13,651 nt of DNA from Pseudomonadota bacterium (GTDB taxonomy: Bacteria; Pseudomonadota; Gammaproteobacteria; CAMYNG01), in assembly GCA_020347585.1 (NCBI GenBank), contig CP070733.1, forward strand, positions 185,335-198,985, written 5' to 3'. The position numbers and the translations under genes were made by a program. Positions 1 through 6,309 of the stretch are shown here, one piece after another. Below the pieces are notes generated by a model. It was not told where the DNA came from, searched no databases, and worked only from the letters and a program-made list of their open reading frames with translations. Positions within the stretch are counted from its first letter, which is position 1. Every line of letters starts with the position of its first letter.

Positions 1-195
1 GAACTGGACAACCATGCGGACGACGATCCTCCTACCCTGGGCACGGTGCGCGATTCGATGAACGGCGGGCTGGTTGCCAACCTGGTGGGGGTGGGCGCAA
101 TCGATGCGGATGACGACGACACATTGTTGGGCGAAATTATGCGTCTGATTCGAAAGCACGGGCAGAATGCGCCGGCAGAAGAATTCCTGCCATAG
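1..195 (+). CDS. C-terminal fragment of an unrecognised protein
   Basis: An open frame runs from the first base (frame 1) to a TAG at 193-195 and gives 64 residues; the start is outside the window. The fragment is notably acidic, with two aspartate runs near residues 7-9 and 38-41, and ends in a short amphipathic stretch (LGEIMRLIRKHGQ) followed by PAEEFLP. I do not recognise a family and propose no function. The frame is open across its full length with gammaproteobacterial-looking codons, and it stops 31 bases before the convergent radical SAM gene, which supports it being a real gene end. Confidence 0.6.
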   Translation, partial: ELDNHADDDPPTLGTVRDSMNGGLVANLVGVGAIDADDDDTLLGEIMRLIRKHGQNAPAEEFLP

Positions 196-226
196 CGTTG
201 CGCCTGAGCCGTATCTTCCCGTGCGT

Positions 227-1183
227 TTACCAGCGACTATGTTCGCGGTCGAGCCGTGTCAGTCCCAGTTTTATCGCCAGATCGTGCGCCCATTGATACT
301 CCTCCCGGGTGACAGGGCGGTCAATCTGCGGGTAGTCACCGGCGCGATAGCAGGGATGGTACTGGTCCATCAGGTTCAGCCAGGTATCGCGTGAGATTTC
401 CGTCGCGATAAACTGCAGTACCTGTTCCGTGCCGGCCAGGTTTTCCGGCAGCACCAGATGGCGCACCAGCAGACCGCGCACGGCAAGGCCATTGTTGTCG
501 ATGCGCAGGTCGCCCACCTGGCGATGCATTTCCCGCACTGACGCCTGGTTAAATTGCACATAGTCGCGCACATGGGAATACTCGTGGGCGATTTGCGGGT
601 CGCCATACTTCATGTCGGGCATATAAATATCAATGATGCCGTCGAGCAGGGCGAGTGCCTCGGCGCTGTCATAGCCACCGGTGTTATAGACCAGTGGCAG
701 CCTGAGTCCCGCGTTCGCCGCAAGGTAAACAGCCTCGATAATCTGTGCGACCACGTGGCTGGGGCTGACGAGATTGATGTTGTGGCAGCCCTGTGCCTGC
801 AGCTGGAGCATCATGCCGGCCAGCGCCTCGACGGTGACTTCCCTCCCAAGTCCTTTCTGGCTGATGTCCCAGTTCTGGCAATACACGCAGCGCAGGTTGC
901 ACCAGGTAAAGAAGATGGTGCCCGAGCCGTTCCAGCCGCGCAGCGGTCGTTCTTCGCCATGGTGGGCGCCGAAGCTGCTGACCAGGGCGCGCTCGCCGGT
1001 GCGGCACACGGCTCCCTTGATCGTTGCAAGTCGGTTGACGTGGCAGTAGCGGGCGCACAGGTCGCAGTCTTCCAGGTGCCGGCGGGCCTCAGTCACCCGC
1101 GCCGCAAGTTCGCCGCTTGACTGCAGTGCGTGATAGGCCGGTAAGGGCGCCGCCGGCGTGGTATGCTGAATATCATGTGCCAT
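227..1183 (-). CDS. Radical SAM protein, PflX / pyruvate formate-lyase activase-like (COG1313 type)
   Basis: This 318-residue protein carries the radical SAM signature CNLRCVYC (C95, C99, C102), which binds the [4Fe-4S] cluster that cleaves S-adenosylmethionine. An N-terminal cysteine cluster (C40, C43, C47, C60, pattern CxxCxxxC then GAVCRTG) is typical of the PflX branch of activase-like proteins and may hold a second metal site. Downstream, GHCN-type and YNTGGYDS segments and DIYMPDMKYGD fit the partial TIM barrel of this group. Family members are cytosolic and their substrates are mostly unknown; no pyruvate formate-lyase or other glycyl-radical enzyme lies nearby, so calling it an activase would be guesswork. 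The ATG at 1183 has no clear ribosome binding site. It is divergent from the L,D-transpeptidase gene, with a 118-base gap, and convergent with the fragment on its other side. Family confidence is high; substrate is unknown. Confidence 0.9.
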   Translation of the reverse strand: MAHDIQHTTPAAPLPAYHALQSSGELAARVTEARRHLEDCDLCARYCHVNRLATIKGAVCRTGERALVSSFGAHHGEERPLRGWNGSGTIFFTWCNLRCVYCQNWDISQKGLGREVTVEALAGMMLQLQAQGCHNINLVSPSHVVAQIIEAVYLAANAGLRLPLVYNTGGYDSAEALALLDGIIDIYMPDMKYGDPQIAHEYSHVRDYVQFNQASVREMHRQVGDLRIDNNGLAVRGLLVRHLVLPENLAGTEQVLQFIATEISRDTWLNLMDQYHPCYRAGDYPQIDRPVTREEYQWAHDLAIKLGLTRLDREHSRW

Positions 1184-1301
1184 GGCGATGGCCGGGCAAG
1201 TTGTTTCGGCGTGCGCAACAGTCGCCGATCAATTCATTTTTACCACAATCGCGCTGCAATGGCGCCATCGGTGTCGTCACCAGCAGCACCGGATCAGACC
1301 G

Positions 1302-2939
1302 ATGTTCAGGTTTACCTTCAGCCGTCTCCGGGGTTACGTGTTGGTGTGCGTGATGCTGGCACTGTCTGCACCTGCATCGCTGGCGCACGGCGGGACTCCC
1401 CCCGAGCGCCAGGCGCTGGTAAGCGCCGCGCTGCGTGCGCAACTTGAAGGGACAGCCGAACCCTGGGGGGATACCGAACTCGATATGCGTGCGCTGCGCG
1501 CGTATTACGCGCGCAGCGCTTTCCGCCCCGTGTGGAGCGATGCCGAGGGGGCGCTGGACAATGCGCGGCTATTGTTTGCCGCCCTGCAGTACGCTGACCG
1601 CGAGGGCCTTGGGCCCGAAGACTATCACGTGGCGGACATCGAAAAGCAGGGCTGGCACAGCCCATTCCCGGAACAGCAGGCCTGGCTCGACCTGCTGTTG
1701 ACCGATGCCTTCCTGGCGTATAGCCGCGACGTGGCGGGCGGGCATATCGAACCTTGGGAAGTGGACCCGTACTGGTACATTACGCCGCGGGATATCAATC
1801 CCGTTGCGATGCTCGATGCGGCACTTGATGCACCGGATTTTGGTGCGGCGCTGGCCGCGCTGCCGCCCCCGCATGCCGGCTACCGTCGGCTGCGCGCGGT
1901 CCTTACTCGTTACCGGGCACTGGCGGCGAACGGCGGTTGGCCGACGATGCCGCCGGGTCCGCTGCTGCGCCTTGGCAGCCGTCACCCGCAGGTTGCCCTG
2001 CTACGGGGGCGCCTGCGCGCAGAAGGGGATTTGCTGCTTGGACCGGTATACCATCGCGAACGTTTCGACCAGGCCGTGGAAGCTGCGGTCAACCGCTTTC
2101 AGGTGCGACACGGCCTGCCCATGGACGGTGTCGTGGGACCGGTGACGCGCACGGCAATGAACGTGCCGGTAACAAAGCGTATCGAATTGCTGGCGCTGAA
2201 TTTGGAACGCTGGCGCTGGTTGCCGCGTGAATTGGGTGAACGGCACCTCATTGTCAATACGGCGGGATTCGAGTTGTACGCCATTGAGCGGGGCGAGCCG
2301 CGACTTGCCATGCGTGTCATCATCGGCAAACCGTTTCGTTCGACCCCGACGTTTAGTGCCTCGCTCTATGCGATTGTCGTCAATCCCTATTGGAACGTGC
2401 CGCTCGGGCTGGCGCTGGAAGACCTGGTGCCACGGCAAATGCGTGAGCCTGGCTACATGCGAGCGCGGCGCGTCAGGGTATATGACGGATGGGGCGCGGA
2501 TGCGACCGAGATCGACCCGCGCACCGTGGAGTGGTCTGCACTTAGCGAGACGCATTTCCCGGTTCGGTTACGGCAGGATCCGGGCCCGCAGAATCCTCTG
2601 GGACGAATGAAGTTTCTGCTCGGAAATCCCTACGAGATCTATCTGCACGATACTCCCGAACGTGAGTTGTTCAACCACAGCGTTCGCACCTTCAGTGCGG
2701 GCTGTATCCGGCTGCAACAGCCCGATGAACTGGCCGGGTTCCTGTTGTCCGCGGAGCAGACCGACGCCGCACAGGAGGTTCAGGAACTGATCCGCACCGG
2801 CGCCAACCACACCATCGAGCTGGCTCAGCCGGTGCCGGTCTACATGGTGTATTTCACGGCCTGGGTTGCCCGTGACGGCGGGGTGCACTTTCGCGATGAC
2901 ATCTATCAGCGTGACACCGTCGGCCGCTGGTGCCCCTGA
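1302..2939 (+). CDS. Periplasmic L,D-transpeptidase, YcbB/LdtD-like
   Basis: The likely product is 545 residues, exported, and forms or remodels 3-3 cross-links in peptidoglycan. Starting at ATG 1302 gives a clean signal peptide: basic MFRFTFSRLR, a hydrophobic core, and an SLA-HG cleavage site near residue 28. An open frame continues upstream to 1182 but would bury this signal peptide, so I chose 1302. After an N-terminal scaffold region (about residues 30-200) there is a peptidoglycan-binding domain (about 221-287, ending FQVRHGLPMDGVVGPVTRTAM), then a YkuD catalytic domain (about 305-490). The catalytic motif is HDTPERELF at H449, a second histidine at H459, and SAGCIRL with nucleophile C468. 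Domain order and length match the LdtD/YcbB group. It is divergent from the radical SAM gene. No strong Shine-Dalgarno sequence is visible. The exact symbol is uncertain because paralogues share this layout. Confidence 0.93.
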   Translation: MFRFTFSRLRGYVLVCVMLALSAPASLAHGGTPPERQALVSAALRAQLEGTAEPWGDTELDMRALRAYYARSAFRPVWSDAEGALDNARLLFAALQYADREGLGPEDYHVADIEKQGWHSPFPEQQAWLDLLLTDAFLAYSRDVAGGHIEPWEVDPYWYITPRDINPVAMLDAALDAPDFGAALAALPPPHAGYRRLRAVLTRYRALAANGGWPTMPPGPLLRLGSRHPQVALLRGRLRAEGDLLLGPVYHRERFDQAVEAAVNRFQVRHGLPMDGVVGPVTRTAMNVPVTKRIELLALNLERWRWLPRELGERHLIVNTAGFELYAIERGEPRLAMRVIIGKPFRSTPTFSASLYAIVVNPYWNVPLGLALEDLVPRQMREPGYMRARRVRVYDGWGADATEIDPRTVEWSALSETHFPVRLRQDPGPQNPLGRMKFLLGNPYEIYLHDTPERELFNHSVRTFSAGCIRLQQPDELAGFLLSAEQTDAAQEVQELIRTGANHTIELAQPVPVYMVYFTAWVARDGGVHFRDDIYQRDTVGRWCP

Positions 2940-2965
2940 TGGGCTCCGCTGCGTCGGTAATTCGG

Positions 2966-2979
2966 CGTGCAGTCGCACG
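2966..2979. other. Short hairpin downstream of the L,D-transpeptidase gene
   Basis: CGTGC at 2966-2970 pairs with GCACG at 2975-2979 around a 4-base loop, 27 bases after the stop codon. There is no following T-run, so it is at most a weak terminator or an RNA end-stabilising hairpin. Confidence 0.25.
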
Positions 2980-3042
2980 GCGGTGTGCTGTAATCGAGCG
3001 GCTTGGGTGGTAAAGTTCTTGAACGGGGGAGTTGCCGGTTGC

Positions 3043-3060
3043 GCGCAGTGCGTACTGCGC
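3043..3060. promoter_or_regulatory. Perfect 7-bp inverted repeat just before the start at 3068
   Basis: GCGCAGT (3043-3049) and ACTGCGC (3054-3060) are exact reverse complements around a GCGT spacer, ending 7 bases before ATG 3068. As DNA it is an 18-bp two-fold symmetric site that could be an operator; as RNA it is a stable hairpin covering the ribosome binding region. The second gene downstream encodes a winged-helix zinc-ribbon protein, so autoregulation is conceivable but unproven. Confidence 0.4.
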
Positions 3061-3067
3061 CAAAACA

Positions 3068-3265
3068 ATGAACGATTCAGACGAAATTACTCAATGTATT
3101 GACGCTTTGTGCATCAAGGGTTGCGACGCGGTGCGCATCGCCCTTGATCTGTTGCGCCAAGGCCGGTCGTTGAAGGAAACCGCTGCGCTGAGTCCCGATC
3201 AGGTCGCGACGGTACAGCGAGAGCTTGAGGAAATTATGGCCGTCTACGATTCGGATCGCGACTGA
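3068..3265 (+). CDS. Small cysteine-containing hypothetical protein (65 aa)
   Basis: This 65-residue protein has no signal peptide or membrane segment and is probably cytosolic. Its N-terminal part holds three cysteines (C10, C15, C19; pattern CxxxxCxxxGC counting from C10), followed by a helical stretch (AVRIALDLLRQG) and a second acidic helix (VATVQRELEEIMAVY). The cysteine spacing could bind a metal or an iron-sulphur cluster, but three cysteines alone do not settle it. ATG 3068 is the preferred start; the frame is also open from a TTG at 3032 that follows a GGGGGA, which would add 12 residues and run through the inverted repeat at 3043-3060. It lies 21 bases upstream of the winged-helix zinc-ribbon gene on the same strand, so the two are probably cotranscribed. 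I do not recognise the family. Confidence 0.65.
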   Translation: MNDSDEITQCIDALCIKGCDAVRIALDLLRQGRSLKETAALSPDQVATVQRELEEIMAVYDSDRD

Positions 3266-3286
3266 CGTGCGGCCCGCCGTTGCGTC

Positions 3287-3565
3287 ATGTTCCGCAAGCA
3301 ACTTCTCGAACTTCTGACCGACAATCCGATGACGGTGGTGGAAATCGCCACGGCACTCGACGAAAAGCCTGCGGATATTGAGGCGGATCTGCGCCATTTG
3401 TTCAAAAGTCTGCGCCATCTCCCCTGGCGCGCGGTCATCGCCCCGGCGCGCTGCCGCCGCTGCGGGTTTGAGTTCCGTGCCGACAAACTGGTTAAGCCGG
3501 GCAAGTGCCCGCTCTGCCGCGGGAGCTGGGTTGCCGCGCCACGCATCGAAATCAGGTCTCAATGA
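3287..3565 (+). CDS. Winged-helix plus zinc-ribbon predicted transcription regulator (COG3357 type)
   Basis: This 92-residue protein has two parts. Residues 1-50 form a winged-helix-like region (MFRKQLLELL, then TVVEIATALDEKPADIEADLRHLFK), and residues 54-80 form a zinc ribbon with CRRC (C56, C59) and CPLC (C74, C77). This arrangement matches the group annotated as predicted transcriptional regulator with HTH fused to a Zn ribbon. Family members are uncharacterised, so DNA binding is inferred from the fold, and RNA or protein binding remains possible. No Shine-Dalgarno sequence precedes ATG 3287, so translation may depend on the gene ending 21 bases upstream. The protein ends in RIEIRSQ after the ribbon. 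Confidence 0.82.
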   Translation: MFRKQLLELLTDNPMTVVEIATALDEKPADIEADLRHLFKSLRHLPWRAVIAPARCRRCGFEFRADKLVKPGKCPLCRGSWVAAPRIEIRSQ

Positions 3566-3592
3566 GTTGGCAGCGCAACCTGACATGCTGAC

Positions 3593-3622
3593 TTGAAGCG
3601 GTTAGTGCGCCGGGTCTATGCT
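3593..3622 (+). promoter_or_regulatory. Candidate sigma70-type promoter for the gene at 3671
   Basis: TTGAAG (3593-3598, 4 of 6 to TTGACA) and TATGCT (3617-3622, 4 of 6 to TATAAT) are separated by 18 bases. Transcription would begin near 3629, giving a leader of about 40 bases before ATG 3671. It lies between two same-strand genes and suggests the 3671 gene has its own promoter. Confidence 0.4.
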
Positions 3623-3670
3623 ATTAACAGGTGAGCAACGGGTGAAACACACGTCAAGTGAGGCCGGACT

Positions 3671-3919
3671 ATGGAATCGCGAGAAAAACTGCAGTATGTA
3701 GGTGCGCCCGACCCAGAACTCAGGAACTCCCCCATCATGGAAGAGCTGGATGAGGATTACGAAGTGCTCGCGCAGGAAGCGGGCGAGCGGCCGATATGCT
3801 TCTTCAACGGCGCAACATATGATGATGGTCGCTACGTTTGCAGTGGCAGCGGCGAATTGTTGCACTGCCATCGCGGCATGTGGGTGCGCGAGGGAACCTG
3901 CGATCCGGAAAACCTCTGA
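3671..3919 (+). CDS. Small four-cysteine hypothetical protein (82 aa), possibly DUF1496-like
   Basis: This 82-residue protein starts at ATG 3671 with a good ribosome binding site (AGTGAGG at 3657-3663, 7 bases of spacing). Residues 1-40 are acidic and probably disordered or helical. The second half holds four cysteines (C43, C57, C66, C77) in the pattern C-FFNGATYDDGRYV-C, then C, then W-V-REGT-C, with glycine and tyrosine positions recalling short beta-rich cysteine domains such as DUF1496. That family link is a resemblance by eye only. No signal peptide is visible, which is odd if the cysteines form disulphides; with H65 and H67 flanking C66, metal binding is an alternative. It lies between the regulator gene and the M16 peptidase on the same strand, with 105 and 134 bases on its sides. 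Confidence 0.75.
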   Translation: MESREKLQYVGAPDPELRNSPIMEELDEDYEVLAQEAGERPICFFNGATYDDGRYVCSGSGELLHCHRGMWVREGTCDPENL

Positions 3920-3933
3920 GGGCTATCGTATAC

Positions 3934-3950
3934 CGCAGGTGACGCCTGCG
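3934..3950. other. Short hairpin between the 3671 gene and the M16 peptidase gene
   Basis: CGCAGG (3934-3939) and CCTGCG (3945-3950) are exact reverse complements around TGACG, starting 15 bases after the upstream stop codon. No T-run follows, so it may be a stabilising or weak terminating hairpin rather than a classical terminator. Confidence 0.3.
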
Positions 3951-3997
3951 AGGGCAGGTGGGCCGCCCCGGCCCGCAGCCATACGGGATATGCGCAG

Positions 3998-4057
3998 ATG
4001 ACACGCCTGTTTCCGGTAGCGAGGCTTTGTGGTGCAGCCGGAGTAGCGGCGCGTTGA
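3998..4057 (+). other. Possible 19-codon leader ORF overlapping the TTG start of the M16 gene
   Basis: ATG 3998 opens a 19-residue frame (MTRLFPVARLCGAAGVAAR) that stops at TGA 4055-4057. That stop overlaps the TTG at 4054-4056 as TTGA, the geometry of stop-start translational coupling. No convincing Shine-Dalgarno sequence precedes ATG 3998, so expression is uncertain. Confidence 0.25.
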
Positions 4058-5520
4058 CGCGGCGCAAGGGGCTGCGCAGTCTGCGGTTGCGAGCTGCGTT
4101 GCTGCTGGTATGTGTCCTGCCGGGTGCGCACGGCACCGAATACACCCCCGAAAATCTCTACGACGCTCACTATGCCCACCTCGCTAACGGTCTCGATGTT
4201 TTTCTGAAGCCGCAGCGCGATGTACACAACGTCGCCATTCGTCTCGTTGTGCACGTGGGTGTCTACGACTTCGACTGCGGCAAGACAGAGACTGCGCATT
4301 TTCTCGAGCACCTCTTGTTCACCGGAACCTCGCAGCACAGCGAAGCCGAACTCGACGCACTGATTGAGGATAACGGCGGAACGTGGAATGCGAGTACTGG
4401 GGGTGAGAAAACCATATACGAGATTGATATCTACAGCCGATACGCGCTGCAGGCGCTCGATGTGTTGTATGAGATCATGACGGATTCCCAATTCAAGGAC
4501 GAGGACATTGAGACCACCCGGGACATAGTCCACCGGGAAATGGGTGGTAAGCCATCACGCATGCGCCAGTGGCTGTACCGTCTAGGCGTCGGCAAAGAGG
4601 CCGAGGATAAGGCGGCGGAGTATCTTTGGGCGCCGCACTACAACTGTCCGGAGATTGAATCTGCCGCGGCCATCACTCGCGAAGATATTATCAACGCTGC
4701 AGCAAGCTGGTACGTGCCCAACAACATGGCGCTGATCGTGGTCGGTGATTTTGACCGGGACATGCTGATGCAGCATATCGAAGACAGCTTCGGGCAACTT
4801 TCCTACCGGCCGCTCGCCGAGCGAACAGACGACGCGCGGCCGGCGTTTGACGGACCGGTCGAGGTGAGCGGCACCCTCGCGCCGATACTGGGCACCGATG
4901 CGGTGGTGAGAGTTTCCTTTCCCGTCAGTGGCTACCTTTCGCCGGATATCTTTCAACTGCTGGTGCTCGACGAGTACCTGCAGGTCGCGTTGTTCAACGA
5001 TTTGCGGGTGCAAAGTGGCCTTTCCTATGCGCCGGCCTCCTCATTGGGATTTGATCGCAATGCCGGCGTACTTTCGCTCTCGGCAGACGTCAATCTCGGG
5101 AACGTCGAGCCGACGCTGCGGCGCCTGGTTGCACATGTACAGCGGCTGCACGAGCAGCCACTCGGCCAGGACGCAGTGGATCTGGCTCGGCGCCGGATAC
5201 TGCTGAAATACGTGCAGGGTTATCAGGCCAATGCCAGCATCGCCGATCATTATGCGGCCATGTGGCGACGTTTCGAACGCGACGGGCAGTTTACGAACCT
5301 GGAGACTGCGCTGGCCTCGGTCACGGCCGACAGTGTCAATGCGCTGGTTGCGAGCCAATTGCGGCTCGAATCCGCCGTGCTGATTCGCGACGTGCCGGCA
5401 TTGACCTACACGCAGTTTTACCTCGGGATAGCGCTGCTGACCACGGGCGCCGGCGTGCTGGTCTGGCTGGTTTACCGCAGAATCAGGCGCCACCGCAGCA
5501 AGAGCCGCGCAGTCAGGTGA
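4054..5520 (+). CDS. M16 family zinc metallopeptidase, periplasmic with C-terminal membrane anchor
   Basis: The proposed product is 488 residues. The inverted zinc-binding motif HFLEH (H82, E85, H86) is followed 76 residues after H86 by the third ligand, glutamate E162 in HREMGG, the usual M16 layout. The C-terminal half keeps the arginine and tyrosine of NDLRVQSGLSYA, typical of the substrate-binding half. The frame opens at GTG 3958, but starting there puts 32 hydrophilic residues before an obvious signal peptide; TTG 4054 gives MTRRKGLRSLRLR, a hydrophobic run and a cleavage site near AHG, and has GGAG 10 bases upstream. The last 37 residues contain a membrane span (about 456-475) followed by a strongly basic tail (YRRIRRHRSKSR), so the catalytic part should face the periplasm with the tail in the cytosol. 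Bacterial M16 genes often come in pairs; no partner is seen here. The substrate is unknown. Confidence 0.88.
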   Translation: MTRRKGLRSLRLRAALLLVCVLPGAHGTEYTPENLYDAHYAHLANGLDVFLKPQRDVHNVAIRLVVHVGVYDFDCGKTETAHFLEHLLFTGTSQHSEAELDALIEDNGGTWNASTGGEKTIYEIDIYSRYALQALDVLYEIMTDSQFKDEDIETTRDIVHREMGGKPSRMRQWLYRLGVGKEAEDKAAEYLWAPHYNCPEIESAAAITREDIINAAASWYVPNNMALIVVGDFDRDMLMQHIEDSFGQLSYRPLAERTDDARPAFDGPVEVSGTLAPILGTDAVVRVSFPVSGYLSPDIFQLLVLDEYLQVALFNDLRVQSGLSYAPASSLGFDRNAGVLSLSADVNLGNVEPTLRRLVAHVQRLHEQPLGQDAVDLARRRILLKYVQGYQANASIADHYAAMWRRFERDGQFTNLETALASVTADSVNALVASQLRLESAVLIRDVPALTYTQFYLGIALLTTGAGVLVWLVYRRIRRHRSKSRAVR

Positions 5521-5528
5521 CCGTTGCG

Positions 5529-5543
5529 CGTGGACCCGCCACG
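5529..5543. other. Short hairpin after the M16 gene
   Basis: CGTGG (5529-5533) pairs with CCACG (5539-5543) around a 5-base loop, 8 bases after the M16 stop codon. No T-run follows directly; weak evidence for transcript-end structure. Confidence 0.25.
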
Positions 5544-5568
5544 GCGGTAGCGTATTAGAATTCAACTA

Positions 5569-5574
5569 TATAAT
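5569..5574 (+). promoter_or_regulatory. Candidate -10 element upstream of the FHA gene
   Basis: A perfect TATAAT sits in a short AT-rich patch (about 5554-5580) within otherwise GC-rich DNA. The base positions expected for a -35 element do not match TTGACA, so an activator may be needed or the match may be chance. If used, the transcript would have a leader of about 175 bases before ATG 5755. That leader contains a 6-bp hairpin with a GTT loop (GCGTGC at 5694-5699, GCACGC at 5703-5708). I see no convincing gene in the rest of the 234-base gap. Confidence 0.4.
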
Positions 5575-5754
5575 AAGGTATGTGCGCCAGTGGCGGCGGG
5601 GAAGTGTGACGTGTGTCATGTTTTTGCCCTTTCGAGGCGACGAACCGGGCGTGGCGTCTGGCATATCATGTGGCGCCGTCGTATCGTGTGTTGGCGTGCG
5701 TTGCACGCATGTCCTGCAGTGAAATAACAAGAATCGGGGTTTTTTGGCGAGAGC

Positions 5755-6171
5755 ATGGCGTTTTTGGTGCAAATGGCAAACGGGGTACCAGGGGTCAAGT
5801 TCCCCCTCGACAAACGCGAGATTCGTATCGGGCGTGGCCTCGAAAATGATATCTGTCTTCCCGACGCCTACGCCAGCAAGGAGCATGCGCTGATCGAGGC
5901 GCAGCCGGGCGAGCAACTCGACGGCAGCGTGCATTATTTCCTGCGTGACCTCAAAAGCACGAACTGCACCTACCTCAACAACGAAAAGGTGAGTCGCTCA
6001 CGGCTGCACGCCGATGACATCGTCAAAATTGGCCAGAGCTATTTCAAGTTTGTCGACGAAGCGAAAAGCCATCCCGATCTCACCGCCGAAAGTGTGGTCA
6101 GGGCGTTCGGTTCCCGGACCGCTTCCCAGACCCGCTCGTTTAGCCGCCGGCTCAGGTCTCACCAGCACTGA
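5755..6171 (+). CDS. Small FHA-domain protein (138 aa)
   Basis: The product is almost entirely one forkhead-associated domain, a fold that binds phosphothreonine peptides. Residues 22-100 hold its landmarks: RIGRG (G26, R27), SKEH (S41, H44), then LKSTNCTYLNN (S68, T69, N70) and DDIVKIGQSYFKF. R27, S41 and N70 are the positions that normally contact the phosphopeptide, so binding looks intact, although the common glycine after N70 is a cysteine (C71) and the LNG turn is LNN. The final 24 residues (about 115-138) form a serine-, threonine- and arginine-rich tail that could be a phosphorylation or docking segment. No signal peptide or membrane span is seen, so it should be cytosolic. ATG 5755 is preceded by a purine-rich GCGAGAG. 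No Ser/Thr kinase or phosphatase is encoded in the window. A DUF429 gene follows 138 bases downstream. Confidence 0.9.
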   Translation: MAFLVQMANGVPGVKFPLDKREIRIGRGLENDICLPDAYASKEHALIEAQPGEQLDGSVHYFLRDLKSTNCTYLNNEKVSRSRLHADDIVKIGQSYFKFVDEAKSHPDLTAESVVRAFGSRTASQTRSFSRRLRSHQH

Positions 6172-6309
6172 AGCGTGTTGCCTGCCGGTAGTCCGGGGCT
6201 TTCGTAAGACTGCGGTTGCCGATTCTGCTTTCTTTCCCTGCTCAAACCTAACGGCACCGAAGTCTCGTCGCGCACTGACCCCTGCCTGGCACAGGGCAGC
6301 GAGACTTGA

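Noticed and set aside
554..1120. A 188-codon plus-strand frame inside the radical SAM gene
   Set aside because: It is antisense to a protein with intact cysteine motifs and shows no domain of its own.
1182..1301. Upstream extension of the L,D-transpeptidase frame by 40 residues
   Set aside because: It would place a signal peptide at residue 41 and overlap the start of the divergent radical SAM gene; the ATG at 1302 fits the export signal.
5618..5722. A 34-codon open frame in the gap before the FHA gene
   Set aside because: It has no ribosome binding site and no recognisable features; such short frames occur by chance.
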